From the NCBI RefSeq assembly GCF_002531755.2, contig NZ_CP035000.1, positions 637,881 through 701,880 of the forward strand: a stretch of 64,000 bases of DNA, written 5' to 3'. The position numbers were made by a program, and so were the translations under genes. The notes beneath the pieces are model-generated. The model was not told the origin of the DNA. It searched no databases and saw nothing but the letters and a program-made list of their open reading frames with translations. Of the stretch, positions 35,775 through 44,524 are shown piece after piece. This DNA comes from Rhizobium acidisoli (GTDB lineage: Bacteria; Pseudomonadota; Alphaproteobacteria; Rhizobiales; Rhizobiaceae). The stretch's first letter is position 1, and each line of letters starts with the position of its first letter.

Positions 35775-37529
35775 TTAGAAGTCGAAGCTCTCGAACCGCA
35801 GCCGGCCGGGGTCGATCTTGGGCTCAAGCCACGCGCGGACGCCCGCCATGAACCGATCGGGCCCGCAGACAAACACGACCGCGTGGTCGAGCGTGGGCAG
35901 ATCGTCGAAGTCGGTGGCGCGGAGCCGGCGCGGATAGACACGACGCCCGTCCCCACTTGCACTCTGCGCCTTACCCGTCGAGTCGAACACGCGCACTTCG
36001 ATGTCGGTCATCCCGTCGATTAGTGCGATTTCGTCGCCGCGGCACGAATAGAAGAGCGTGACCTCGGGCATCGGACGCCCGGAGTCGCGCAGCGCCCGGT
36101 GCATCGCGAGGAAGGGAGTGATCCCGACGCCGCCGGCCACCCAGAGCATGTGCGGAAGCACGCGACCTTCATCGAGGCACGTGAACGTTCCACCGAATCC
36201 CAGGAGATCGATCTCGATCGGTGGAACGCGATGATTCGCTAGCGAGTGCAAGTACGACGAGACGACTCCGGCCTTCTTGGCCGTGATCGAGATCTGTCGG
36301 CGATCAGGCGATACCCTCGACACCGTGTACGTCCGCACGTAGTCATCGTTCAGCGACTGTGGGTCGAGGTTGTTCATGTGCTGGTACGAACGATCGAACC
36401 GGCTTCCGAAGTCGAAGATGGCGTGACCACCGGGGACGAGCTCGGCCTCCCGCGGGAGCGCGAACGTGAACGTCGAGACGAGCGTCGACTCTTCGATCAC
36501 GTCGACGAGCGTGGCCTTCATGGCGAGCGGATGTCGGTCGCTCGGAGTCTCGCTCGCGAGGATCCTCGGTTTCGGGTTGTAGGGCGACAGCTGCTCGTCA
36601 CCGGCGATCTCGAGGTCGAGCGCGCCCGTCGTGAGCAGCGTCTCGTCGATCGTGATCAGCGTGATCAGCGTCGCGCCCGGCATGATGCGCGATGCATCCT
36701 CATCCAAGAGATTGCGCGCACGCCCGGTCACTTGGAGCATCGCGCCAGTGGTGAAGTCGGGAATCGCGACGCCCATCACCGGATCGGTCTCGACGTTGCC
36801 GAGCGACTGATAAAAGCGATTGCCCGAGTAGTCGGGCAGAACGAGATGCGTCCCATGCTCGTCGTCGAAGGAGCGGAGGAACCCCTTCGGTCCGCCGCGA
36901 TGGTTCAGCCCCATGTCGGATTCGGAGGGATCGCTGTCGGTATGTCGCGTGGCGATGAAGATGGTGCTCGCTCGCCGGAGAATGTCTCGCGCCGCGGACG
37001 AGAGCTCCGTGCCGAGCGGGGTGGTGCTTGGCGTCCGAACGTTCGGGCGAAGGTCCCTCACCGTGATGTACTTGGGGCAATTCCCCATGTGCTCGTTTGC
37101 GCGCAGCGCGAGGGTGAGGGAACGCCCATCGAACGTCGCCGCGTCCACCGAACCCGAGAGCTTAACGCGCGAGCGCGTCGTGAAATCGATCGCGACGCCC
37201 GCGAAGAGTCGCGCGCCGGGCATCGGCAAGCACACCGCGCGCACGAACGGATCGTCCGGGTTCACCCGGGCCCGCACGACCAGGAGCTCGGTCGAGGGCG
37301 CGGTCGTCTCGGGGTTGCAGAGAATGGTCACCCACGGCCGGCCGCTCTCGTCGAGCACGCCGAGCGGCAAGTACGGCAGGCGAGCGTAGTAGACGACGTG
37401 CTGGCGCGACATCTCATCTTGGATCACGCCGCGGATCGCCTCGGTCTGCTCCGGAGGCGTGTGCCGCCGGACCTGGATGCGGAGCTCTCCCTCGTGCTGG
37501 CGGTGCGATTTGCGGATGCTCCCCGTCAT
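35775..37529 (-). CDS. PNPOx-like / ferredoxin-NADP reductase-like fusion flavoprotein
   Basis: A 584-residue two-part protein. Residues about 40-310 form a pyridoxamine-5'-phosphate-oxidase-like split barrel (FMN fold; PDFTTGAMLQVTGRA) found in general-stress flavoproteins. Residues about 340-584 form an FAD/NAD(P) reductase module with RTYTVS (flavin), VAGGVGITPFLAM (NAD(P) phosphate) and CGPDRFM. The C-terminal 2Fe-2S domain seen in many relatives is missing; the chain ends just after the CGP region. It probably reduces an unknown electron acceptor. Its ATG overlaps the tetR stop by four bases. The GC-rich codon use is unlike the flanking rhizobial genes and suggests recent transfer. Confidence 0.82.
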   Translation of the reverse strand: MTGSIRKSHRQHEGELRIQVRRHTPPEQTEAIRGVIQDEMSRQHVVYYARLPYLPLGVLDESGRPWVTILCNPETTAPSTELLVVRARVNPDDPFVRAVCLPMPGARLFAGVAIDFTTRSRVKLSGSVDAATFDGRSLTLALRANEHMGNCPKYITVRDLRPNVRTPSTTPLGTELSSAARDILRRASTIFIATRHTDSDPSESDMGLNHRGGPKGFLRSFDDEHGTHLVLPDYSGNRFYQSLGNVETDPVMGVAIPDFTTGAMLQVTGRARNLLDEDASRIMPGATLITLITIDETLLTTGALDLEIAGDEQLSPYNPKPRILASETPSDRHPLAMKATLVDVIEESTLVSTFTFALPREAELVPGGHAIFDFGSRFDRSYQHMNNLDPQSLNDDYVRTYTVSRVSPDRRQISITAKKAGVVSSYLHSLANHRVPPIEIDLLGFGGTFTCLDEGRVLPHMLWVAGGVGITPFLAMHRALRDSGRPMPEVTLFYSCRGDEIALIDGMTDIEVRVFDSTGKAQSASGDGRRVYPRRLRATDFDDLPTLDHAVVFVCGPDRFMAGVRAWLEPKIDPGRLRFESFDF

Positions 37530-38104
37530 GACGCCACGGTCTCCTTATTGGCGAGCAGCGTCGCGCGTACGTCCTTGAGCGCCCGCGCGAACACTCTCTT
37601 GTTCCCTGTCCCTGCGACGACCACGAGTGCCCCCTCGATGCGCCCGAGCGCGTCCTCGGCGCGGGACCGCGCGACAGCGCGCGGAATTCCAGCGTCGACT
37701 CCAAGCGTCTCGAACGCAGTCAGCCAGAGCTCGAACGAGCGACGGAGTGGACCGCCGATGACGGGACGACCCGCGCTCGCGCAGAGCCGCTCGAGTAAAC
37801 ACGCCTTCGTCCCACCGTCGTAGACCTCATCCAACACGGCGAGCATCGCGCCGAGCTTCTTGTTCGGACTAGCCATCGTCTCAAGCGGCGCGTAGAGCGC
37901 CTGTTTGAGCAAGCCGTCGAGATAGGCGAGCACACTCGTCGCCATCTCTTCCTTTCCGCCGGGGAAGTGGTGGTAGAGGCTCGAACGACCGAGGCCCGTC
38001 GCTTCCGACAGGACCGCGAGGGACGCTCCCTCGTATCCGTACTCGCGGAAGACCTCCAGGAGTCGCGCGAGCACTTCTTCTTTCGGGATGAGAGCAGCGG
38101 GCAT
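37526..38104 (-). CDS. TetR-family repressor
   Basis: A 192-residue regulator with an N-terminal TetR helix-turn-helix at residues 8-55 (EEVLARLLEVFREYGYEGAS, LSEATGLGRSSLYHHFPGGKEEM) and a C-terminal helical domain of the TetR_C type with a Cys in LLERLCASAG. I chose the ATG at 38104 because the frame upstream of it is antisense debris of a duplicated dsrE locus. It is translationally coupled to the flavoprotein and very likely controls it, perhaps in response to an electrophile or xenobiotic (inference). Confidence 0.85.
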   Translation of the reverse strand: MPAALIPKEEVLARLLEVFREYGYEGASLAVLSEATGLGRSSLYHHFPGGKEEMATSVLAYLDGLLKQALYAPLETMASPNKKLGAMLAVLDEVYDGGTKACLLERLCASAGRPVIGGPLRRSFELWLTAFETLGVDAGIPRAVARSRAEDALGRIEGALVVVAGTGNKRVFARALKDVRATLLANKETVAS

Positions 38105-38131
38105 GGTCGACGGGCCTCGGCGTGGGTTCGT

Positions 38132-38297
38132 GACCGCAGCACGCCGTGTACCAGGCGTGCTGCGATCTTCGGATGTATCAGAAGGTGCACACGGAATAGC
38201 CGCCCTTCGCATACGCCGCAAGGCTCGGCGGATCACGCCGAACGTTGTGTGGAACATTCGTGCTAAACCGCGACGGCATGCATTCGTCAAGAGTGCG
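38132..38297. repeat. Collapsed duplicate of the dsrE locus
   Basis: Positions 38132-38228 match 38841-38937 (the hairpin plus the 3' end of dsrE) with few differences. Positions 38221-38297 match 39282-39359 (the region just upstream of dsrE). The two matches meet at aggctcgg, which in the intact locus occurs twice, at 38930-38937 and 39282-39289. The body of dsrE between these 8-9-base repeats is missing here, as expected from a microhomology deletion. The remnant now forms the upstream region of tetR. Confidence 0.75.
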
Positions 38298-38307
38298 TAG
38301 TCTCAGT

Positions 38308-38805
38308 TCAGATAGTACCGAACGGGTTGTCGATCACGAAGCGCCAAACCCCATCCGCTTGCCGGCGAACGACATCGGAGGACGTTCCCGACAATTTCAA
38401 GGGCTTACCGTCAGGCCCGTTGCCTTCCATGACCCAGTCGGAGATAACGAGCGCGACATCTCCACTGACCAGGACCTGTTTGTCAGTCGCCTTGATAGGC
38501 AGCTTCAACTGCATGAATTCGGACAAGGACGCACGAATGGCCTCGTGGCCTCGCACGGTGGTGCCGGGCTTGGTCACGAAAACCGCGTCTGCAACGTAGA
38601 CTTTCATGGCGGCGTCGAGGTCACCCGCGGTGATGGCGCTTGAAATGTACGGGGTCACGTCTTCCGGACGGCGGGGCAGAGGCATCTCGGTCGTGCCCTG
38701 TGCATGCACCTGTCCGAGGCCACCGATGCCGGTGGCGAACAACGCGGCGGAGGCCACCAGCATCTCACGACGCGAAGAAGTGAAAGGAACTGATCTGTTT
38801 GTCAT
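38308..38805 (-). CDS. Secreted NTF2-like (SnoaL/DUF4440-type) protein
   Basis: A 165-residue protein. Residues 1-36 are an export signal with an SRREML stretch and a hydrophobic core (VASAALFATGIGGLG) ending HAQG, compatible with Tat export. The mature part is a single NTF2-like cone fold: ISSAITAGDLDAAMKVYVADAVF, GHEAIRASLSEFM, and a final strand WRFVIDNPF. Such proteins are small-molecule binding or isomerase-like, often of unknown role. It lies between dsrE and tetR on the same strand; the ATG follows aggagaaaat. Confidence 0.8.
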   Translation of the reverse strand: MTNRSVPFTSSRREMLVASAALFATGIGGLGQVHAQGTTEMPLPRRPEDVTPYISSAITAGDLDAAMKVYVADAVFVTKPGTTVRGHEAIRASLSEFMQLKLPIKATDKQVLVSGDVALVISDWVMEGNGPDGKPLKLSGTSSDVVRRQADGVWRFVIDNPFGTI

Positions 38806-38846
38806 GATTTTCTCCTAGAACAAAATAGGACGCAGCTGCTGACCGG

Positions 38847-38870
38847 AGCACGCCGCGTACCAGGCGTGCT
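38847..38870 (-). terminator. Hairpin downstream of dsrE-like gene
   Basis: Arms agcacgcc (38847-38854) and ggcgtgct (38863-38870) pair perfectly with an 8-base loop, 17 bases after the dsrE stop on the minus strand. No T-run follows. The same hairpin, with one loop change, recurs in the collapsed duplicate at 38138-38161. Confidence 0.55.
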
Positions 38871-38886
38871 GCGATCCTCGGATGCA

Positions 38887-39261
38887 TCAGAAGGTGAGCA
38901 CGGAATAGCCGTCCTTCGCGTACGCCGCGAGGCTCGGAAGGCCGGACGTGCCAGGCACCTGGTTCGTGGTGATCAGGGAGAATCCGTTCTTCTCGGCGTC
39001 TGCACGCGCACCGAAGACGTCCGCGCAGCCAGACGAGACACCCACCACCTTATCCTGGATGGCCTTGTAGAGCGCGTGGGCCGGGTGATCCTTCTGGGTA
39101 AGTACACCCGCCCAGCGCGTGCCTGCTCCCTGGAACACGATCTCGACGTGCTCGTTCTTCTGTTTGAGGTCGTACGCCGCGGCCAGCGCGTTGAACAATC
39201 GCCCGACCGCTTCGTCGCTGCCGGACTTGGGATCGGAAAATACGACAATCGCAGTCTTCAT
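38887..39261 (-). CDS. DsrE-family protein
   Basis: A 124-residue protein of the DsrE/DsrF-like fold (KTAIVVFSDPKSGSDEAVGRLFNAL; VEIVFQGAGTRW; SSGCADVFGA). The conserved position before VFGA carries a Cys (SSGCAD), as in many sulfur-handling members, so a sulfur-relay or peroxidase-linked role is possible but unproven. The ATG at 39261 was chosen because it starts the fold and is preceded by gaggagtttcc; the frame stays open upstream without similarity. It shares the IS6-bounded segment with the flavoprotein. Confidence 0.8.
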   Translation of the reverse strand: MKTAIVVFSDPKSGSDEAVGRLFNALAAAYDLKQKNEHVEIVFQGAGTRWAGVLTQKDHPAHALYKAIQDKVVGVSSGCADVFGARADAEKNGFSLITTNQVPGTSGLPSLAAYAKDGYSVLTF

Positions 39262-39426
39262 GGAAACTCCTCTGTGACGTGAGGCTCGGCGGATCGCGCC
39301 GAGCTCTGTATGGAACGTTCGGTCCAATACGACGAAGGCGTGCCGTCGTCAAGAGTGCGCTCGGCTGCTGACTGAACGTCACCGAAAAAGACACTGGTAT
39401 CTGGGCGAGCATGGAAAGGCTGAAAC

Positions 39427-40232
39427 GGCGTTGTCACGTTGTTTCACTGAGGCCGGAGGAGGTGCTTTCAGTTAAACTCAGGCTGTTGCGCCGGTCACGG
39501 CCTTCCATTGCGCCATAGCGCGGATCCGATGAACGTGGGTGGCTAGGGCGGAGTGCTTCTGGTGCGACGGGACGAAATGATTTCTGACTGCTGAAAACAC
39601 CGATATAAATCGTTGCAAGCCGCCGACGGATCGGAAGCCTTGCATCACTCGTTCTCGTTTTCGCAGCGGCAGATGGGAGTTTTCCGCACGGTTGTTGAGG
39701 CCCTTGTGTGATCTATGTTCAACAGCCGGCATCACATCTCGCTTTGCCGCCCCGTATGAGGGCAGTTTATCGGTGACAATCCTCTTTGGCGCCAGGCCTT
39801 GCTTCTTCAGCAGTCTGATCAACGATCGCTTGGCAGCCTTGGTGTCGCGACCGACTTGCACGATCTCGTCGAGAACGTATCCGTCCTGGTCGACGGCTCG
39901 CCAAAGCCAGTGGTTTCTGCCGCCGATGGAGACGACCACCTCGTCCAGATGCCAGATATCCTCTCGCGAGGGTCTCTTTCTGCGCAGTTGTTTTGCGTAG
40001 GCCGCACCGAATTTTCGGCCCCAGCGCCGGATCGTTTCGTAGGACACGACAATGCCGCGCTCCAGCAGCATTTCTTCCACAAGCCTCAAGCTTAAGGGAA
40101 ACCGGAAATACAGCCAGACCGCATGGGCGATGACCTGCGGTGGGAAACGGTGGTTCTTGTAGCTGATGGTCGGCGCGCTCATGGCGTCCGATTATCCGTC
40201 AACCGTTAAGCCACGGACAACGTGACAGCTCC
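39427..40232 (-). mobile_element. IS6-family element, right copy
   Basis: An 806-bp copy in inverted orientation to the left one, with tips ggcgttgtcacg at 39427 and the complement of ggagctgtcac at 40232. Its right end abuts directly the interior of an IS630 transposase gene, whose 5' portion is gone, so the IS6 insertion or an adjacent deletion removed it. Confidence 0.92.
39478..40182 (-). CDS. IS6-family transposase, right copy
   Basis: A 234-residue transposase with the same DDE residues (Asp80, Asp138, Glu167) and only two amino-acid differences from the left copy. Both copies are open and could drive further rearrangements, including inversion of the enclosed segment by homologous recombination between the inverted copies. 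Confidence 0.95.
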   Translation of the reverse strand: MSAPTISYKNHRFPPQVIAHAVWLYFRFPLSLRLVEEMLLERGIVVSYETIRRWGRKFGAAYAKQLRRKRPSREDIWHLDEVVVSIGGRNHWLWRAVDQDGYVLDEIVQVGRDTKAAKRSLIRLLKKQGLAPKRIVTDKLPSYGAAKRDVMPAVEHRSHKGLNNRAENSHLPLRKRERVMQGFRSVGGLQRFISVFSAVRNHFVPSHQKHSALATHVHRIRAMAQWKAVTGATA

Positions 40233-40553
40233 CGAAAAGGTGCTGGTGCCAGAGCTCAAACAGGGCGACATCGTCGTGATGGACAATCTCGGCTCGCATA
40301 AAGCCAAGGCGATCCGGGTCGCCATCCGTAGGGCCGGCGCCCGACTATTCTTTCTGCCGCAATACTCCCCACATCTCAATCCGATCGAGAAGCTCTTTGC
40401 CAAGATCAAACACGGGCTGCGACAGGCACAGGCCAGAACCCGCAACGCCATCGACGACGCACTGGCAGCCATCCTCCAAACCGTCTCGCCAAAAGAGTGC
40501 CTAAACTACTTCAAGGAAGCCGGATATGAACGGACGTAAAATCATCCCGCTCT
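40233..40553 (+). pseudogene. IS630-family transposase remnant truncated by IS6
   Basis: About 102 codons of a DDE_3 (IS630) transposase remain, including the second catalytic Asp ([10 protein letters not shown]) and the final Glu ([14 protein letters not shown]), up to the stop at 40539. The N-terminal helix-turn-helix and first Asp are absent. The IS6 terminal repeat happens to supply an in-frame GTG (40222), so a short chimeric peptide could be made. The sequence atcatcccgctcta just after it probably includes the right end of the IS630 element, reaching the stop codon of the neighbouring ABC gene. Confidence 0.8.
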
Positions 40554-42279
40554 AGGAGCTGCCATGGCTGGCACGCGGCAGCGCTTCGTCCAGCGGCATA
40601 TAGCGGAAACGCCTGGAATGATCCCGATCGCGCGGATCAGGGCGCGGGATCGCCGATATTAGCGCCTGCGTGTAGGCGTGCTCGGGTGTGCGGCAGACCT
40701 GCTCCGCTTCGCCGATTTCGACGAGCTGGCCTTTGTACATGACACCGACGCGATCGCACATGTAGCGGATGACGCCGATGTCATGACTGATGAAGATATA
40801 GGCAAGGCCGAGCTCGTCCTGCAGGCGCATCAGGAGGTCGAGCACTTGCGAGCGCACCGAGACGTCGAGCGCCGAGGTCGCCTCGTCGGCGACGATCACA
40901 CGCGGATTGAGCGTGATGGCGCGGGCAATGCCGATGCGCTGGCGCTGACCGCCGGAGAATGCGTGCGGGTAGCGTTCGCGCGCCCTCGGATCGAGGCCCA
41001 CCTGCTCCATGAGGTGGCAGACCCGCTCCTCCAGTGCCCGCCCCTTGGCGACGCCATTGACCAGCAGCGGCTCGCCGATGATCTGGGAGACTGTCATGCG
41101 TGGATTGAGGGAGCCGAATGGATCCTGAAACACCATGCGCAATTCGCGGCGTGCCGCAGCCAGCGTCTGACCCTTTGCCGTTGCCAGATCGATGATGTCG
41201 CCGCCGGCATTACGATAGAGGATTTCGCCGGCCGTCGGATCGATCAGCCGCATGATCGAGCGGCCCATCGTCGTCTTGCCGGATCCGCTTTCGCCGACGA
41301 TGCCGAGCGTCTCGCCCGGCAGCAGCGAAATGGAAACATCGTCCAGCGCTTTCACTTCACCGAAATCCATCGAAACGTTGCGCAGTTCGAGGATCGGCGC
41401 TTTCGTCCTGTCGAGCGGGGGGCGTGCGAGGCGGATTTCGGCCTTCTGCTCCAGCTTCAGCACCGAGCCGATCAGCATGCGGGTATAGTCGTCTTGCGGC
41501 GCATGAAAGATCTGCTCGACCGGCCCATATTCCTTGGCGACGCCGTTGTGCATGACCAGCACGTCATCGGCGATCTGCGCCACCACACCCATGTCGTGTG
41601 TGATGAACAGAACGGCCATGCCGTTGGCCTTCTGCAGGCGGGCGATCAGGTCGAGAATTTCGGCCTGCGTCGTTACGTCGAGCGCCGTGGTCGGCTCGTC
41701 GGCGATCAGCAATTGCGGTTTGCAGGCGAGCGCCATGGCGATCATCGCGCGCTGGCGCATGCCACCGGAATATTGGAAGGCATAGCGATCCAGCGCCTTT
41801 TCCGGCGCAGGGATCTCGACCTGCTTCAGCAGCGATATGGCTTCAGTGCGTGCCTCCGCCTTGCTCATCCGGGTATGCAGGCGAAGCGCCTCGACGATCT
41901 GGTTGCCGACCGTGTGGATCGGCGACAGCGACGACATCGGCTCCTGGAAGATCATGGCGATGTCGCGGCCGCGGATCGCCCGGATCTGGCGCCCGCGCGG
42001 ATTGAGGCTGGTCAGATTGGTCGAGCCGCCGTTCTGGTCGTTCAGGATGATCGATCCGGCCGCAATCCGGCCGGGTGCATCAACGATCTGCAGGATTGAA
42101 CGCGCCGTCACCGACTTGCCGGATCCGCTTTCGCCGACGACGCAGAGCGTCTTGCCCGGCTCGATCGAAAAAGACAGATCGCTGACGGCGCGAAAGACGC
42201 CGGTGCGCAGCGGAAATTCGACGGTGAGGTTCTTCACCTCGAGCAGCGGCCTGCCGGCAATGGGAACGATATCGGTCAT
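40552..42279 (-). CDS. Peptide/oligosaccharide ABC importer, fused double ATPase (DppD-DppF type)
   Basis: A 575-residue protein joining two oligopeptide-type ATPases. The first half has Walker A GESGSGKS, signature YSGGMRQRA and Walker [15 protein letters not shown]. The second has [19 protein letters not shown] and [14 protein letters not shown]. Both carry the peptide-family tail after the H-loop ([34 protein letters not shown]). It follows the DppC-like permease with a seven-base gap and ends the operon. Its stop codon coincides with the probable end of the IS630 remnant, so the last few residues may have been altered. Confidence 0.93.
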   Translation of the reverse strand: MTDIVPIAGRPLLEVKNLTVEFPLRTGVFRAVSDLSFSIEPGKTLCVVGESGSGKSVTARSILQIVDAPGRIAAGSIILNDQNGGSTNLTSLNPRGRQIRAIRGRDIAMIFQEPMSSLSPIHTVGNQIVEALRLHTRMSKAEARTEAISLLKQVEIPAPEKALDRYAFQYSGGMRQRAMIAMALACKPQLLIADEPTTALDVTTQAEILDLIARLQKANGMAVLFITHDMGVVAQIADDVLVMHNGVAKEYGPVEQIFHAPQDDYTRMLIGSVLKLEQKAEIRLARPPLDRTKAPILELRNVSMDFGEVKALDDVSISLLPGETLGIVGESGSGKTTMGRSIMRLIDPTAGEILYRNAGGDIIDLATAKGQTLAAARRELRMVFQDPFGSLNPRMTVSQIIGEPLLVNGVAKGRALEERVCHLMEQVGLDPRARERYPHAFSGGQRQRIGIARAITLNPRVIVADEATSALDVSVRSQVLDLLMRLQDELGLAYIFISHDIGVIRYMCDRVGVMYKGQLVEIGEAEQVCRTPEHAYTQALISAIPRPDPRDRDHSRRFRYMPLDEALPRASHGSS

Positions 42280-42286
42280 GCCGGCC

Positions 42287-43408
42287 TCATTTGTTGTAGG
42301 GATCGGCCGCGTCGCGCAGGCCGTCGCCGAGAAGGTTGAGCGCCATCACGGCAACAACGACGGCGCAGCCCGGCATGAAGAGCCAGGGTGCGGTGGCGAT
42401 CGAGCGAATGTTCTGGGCCTCGCGCAGCAGCACGCCCCAGGAGATGGTCGGCGGCTGCAGCCCGAGCCCCAGGAAGGAAAGCGAGGTTTCGGCAAGGATC
42501 ATCGCCGGCACGGCAAGGGTGATCGACGCGATGATGTGGCTCGCGAAACTCGGCAGCATATGGCGGAAGATGATGCGTCCTTCGCGAACGCCGTCGAGCC
42601 TGGCGGCAGCGACGAATTCCTCGGTGCGCAGCGACAGGAAGCGGCCGCGAACGACACGGGCGAGCTGCGCCCAGCCGGTCAGCGACAGGATGATCGTGAT
42701 CATCATATATTGCAGCGTTGCCGGCCAATCCTGCGGCAGCGCCGCGGCCATCGCCAGCCAGATCGGGATCGTCGGCAACGACAGCACGAAATCGATCAGC
42801 CGCTGCATGAAGAAATCGATGCGGCCACCGTAATAGCCGGAGATGCCGCCGATCACGATGCCGAGCATCAACGACAGGAAGACGCCGACGAGACCGATCG
42901 ATAGGGAAACCTGCGAGCCTTGCACCGTCCGGCTGAAGACGTCGCGCCCAAGCCGGTCGGCGCCGAAGAGAAGCAGCGGCGTGGTCTTGTCGGGCGAAGC
43001 GATCAGATGGATGTTTGTGTTGAACAGTCCAAAGACGGAATATTCATAGCCGCGCCCGAAGAACTGGACGTCGACACGCTTCGTCGTGTCTTCCTTGAAG
43101 ATGGCGGCCAGCGTTTCCGGATCGCGGGTGAGCTTCATCGGATAATAATGCGGGCCGAAGGAGAACCCGTTCTCGGTATCGATCAGATGCAGTTTCTGCG
43201 GCGGGTGAAAGGTCGCCCGCGCATTCTGCAGGTTCGGATCGTTGATGGCGAAGAAGCCGGGAACCAGGGCAACGATATACATCATCACGGTGACGACGAG
43301 CGCCACCATGGCCAGCCGGTGCCGGCGGAAAGCCCACCAGATCAGCTGCCATTGCGATGCGACGGCGGCGCGATCCGGCTGAATATTTGTAATGGCAATG
43401 TCGGCCAT
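42287..43408 (-). CDS. Peptide/oligosaccharide ABC permease (DppC type)
   Basis: A 373-residue inner-membrane permease with an OppC_N-type first helix (WWAFRRHRLAMVALVVTVMM), a long periplasmic insert of about 100 residues, then GADRLGRDVFSRTVQGSQVSLSIGL, the DppC hallmark. The docking loop is EEFVAAARLDGVREGRIIFRHMLP. The large insert is typical of a subgroup that works with long Tat-exported binding proteins. It overlaps no gene but sits eight bases from its permease partner. Confidence 0.92.
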   Translation of the reverse strand: MADIAITNIQPDRAAVASQWQLIWWAFRRHRLAMVALVVTVMMYIVALVPGFFAINDPNLQNARATFHPPQKLHLIDTENGFSFGPHYYPMKLTRDPETLAAIFKEDTTKRVDVQFFGRGYEYSVFGLFNTNIHLIASPDKTTPLLLFGADRLGRDVFSRTVQGSQVSLSIGLVGVFLSLMLGIVIGGISGYYGGRIDFFMQRLIDFVLSLPTIPIWLAMAAALPQDWPATLQYMMITIILSLTGWAQLARVVRGRFLSLRTEEFVAAARLDGVREGRIIFRHMLPSFASHIIASITLAVPAMILAETSLSFLGLGLQPPTISWGVLLREAQNIRSIATAPWLFMPGCAVVVAVMALNLLGDGLRDAADPYNK

Positions 43409-43416
43409 ATCGGCTC

Positions 43417-44403
43417 CTATTCCAACCGGATGCGGGGATCGACCAGCGCAAGCAGGATATCGCTGATCAGAGAGCCTATCAGCGTCAGAGCGCAGATCAG
43501 CAGAACGAAGGCACCCGCCAGATACATGTCCTGAGCCATCAGCGCCTGCAGCAGCAAAGGTGCGGCCGTCGGCAGGTTGAGCACGATGGCGACGACGACC
43601 GAGCCGGAGATGAGGTTGGGCAGCAGCCAGGCAATGGTCGAGATGAACGGATTGAGCGCGATCATCATGGGGTATTTCATCAGCAACCGGAACTCCGACA
43701 GACCTTTTGCCCGTGCGGTGGTCACGTAAGGCTTCGGCAGTTCATCGAGCATGTTCGCGCGCATGACGCGGATGAGGCTCGCTGTTGACGAGACCGCAAG
43801 AATGATGACGGGAAGCCAGAGATGCGAGAATAGGTCGACCATCTTGGCGAAGCTCCAGGACGCGTTCTCGTATTCCGGCGAAAACAGCCCGCCGACATCC
43901 TGTCCGAATTCGACCGCCGCGATATACATCAGCACCAGCGCCAGCAAGAAGGACGGAACGGCCAGGCCGAAGAAGGTGAAGGCGGTGAAGAAATAGTCCC
44001 CGATCGAATATTTGCGCACGGCGGAATAGACGCCGATCGGCAGCGCGATCGCCCAGGTGGCGATCAATGTCGACAGAGCCAGAACAAGCGTCAGCGCCAT
44101 TCGCTCCCAGATCAGATCAGAGACCGGCTGCTGCCATTCGAAGGAGATGCCGAAATCGCCGCGCGAGAGGATGCCCCATATCCATTTGAAATATTGGATG
44201 AGCATCGGATCATCGAGGCCGAAACGCTCGCGCAATTGCGCCGCGGTATTCTGATCGACGATCTCGTTGGAGGCTGCCAGCGTCGCGATATAGGTGGTGA
44301 CATAGTCGCCGGGCGGCAGCTGGATCAGCACGAAAGCCAGGAAGCTGACGGCAAAAAGCGATGGAATCATCCATAGCAAGCGTTTGGCGATGAAGACCAG
44401 CAT
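43417..44403 (-). CDS. Peptide/oligosaccharide ABC permease (DppB type)
   Basis: A 328-residue inner-membrane permease starting MLVFIAKRLLWMIPSLFAVSFLAF, the usual DppB first helix. It has PPGDYVTTYI, LRERFGLDDPMLIQYFKWI and the docking loop KPYVTTARAKGLSEFRLLMKYPMMIALNP. The ATG at 44403 was preferred to an upstream one because homology starts there. It is the first permease after the binding-protein gene, from which a hairpin at 44489-44512 separates it. Confidence 0.92.
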   Translation of the reverse strand: MLVFIAKRLLWMIPSLFAVSFLAFVLIQLPPGDYVTTYIATLAASNEIVDQNTAAQLRERFGLDDPMLIQYFKWIWGILSRGDFGISFEWQQPVSDLIWERMALTLVLALSTLIATWAIALPIGVYSAVRKYSIGDYFFTAFTFFGLAVPSFLLALVLMYIAAVEFGQDVGGLFSPEYENASWSFAKMVDLFSHLWLPVIILAVSSTASLIRVMRANMLDELPKPYVTTARAKGLSEFRLLMKYPMMIALNPFISTIAWLLPNLISGSVVVAIVLNLPTAAPLLLQALMAQDMYLAGAFVLLICALTLIGSLISDILLALVDPRIRLE

Positions 44404-44488
44404 GGGCGCCTCTTGCATTGAACGCCGCCTTCCGTGCCTTGCGGCTGTCAGGGCCGGCAAGGCATCTCGGAGGGCGAACCGAAAGAAA

Positions 44489-44512
44489 GCGCCGTACCGT
44501 CAGGCACGGCGC
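44489..44512 (-). terminator. Hairpin with T-rich tail between binding protein and permease genes
   Basis: Arms gcgccgt (44489-44495) and acggcgc (44506-44512) pair perfectly. Read in the direction of transcription (minus strand) the stem is followed by tttcttt. This looks like a partial Rho-independent terminator that would lower permease expression relative to the binding protein. Confidence 0.7.
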
Positions 44513-44524
44513 CGGAGATCCAAA

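Larger units (their letters stand above)
34890..40232. mobile_element. Putative IS6-bounded composite segment
   Basis: Two 806-bp IS6 copies in inverted orientation (34890-35695 and 39427-40232) enclose about 3.7 kb with four genes of unlike character. The outer 8-bp flanks (ggtcgctc and cgaaaagg) do not match, nor do the inner ones in either orientation. The pair therefore did not arrive as one simple transposition with a surviving duplication; later deletions or separate insertions are likely. Confidence 0.6.

Noticed and set aside
36246..37823. Long plus-strand open frame (525 codons) opposite the flavoprotein and tetR genes
   Set aside because: It is extremely rich in Arg/Glu/Val and mirrors the GC-rich minus-strand genes codon by codon; it is an antisense shadow without a domain or ribosome-binding site.
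34882..40240. Target-site duplication for the IS6 pair as a unit
   Set aside because: The outer 8-mers ggtcgctc and cgaaaagg do not match directly or inverted, and the inner flanks do not match either, so a single composite transposition is not demonstrated.
40678..42099. Long plus-strand open frame opposite the double ATPase gene
   Set aside because: The minus strand clearly encodes two ABC ATPases with all motifs; the opposite frame has only His/Arg/Asp-rich shadow text.
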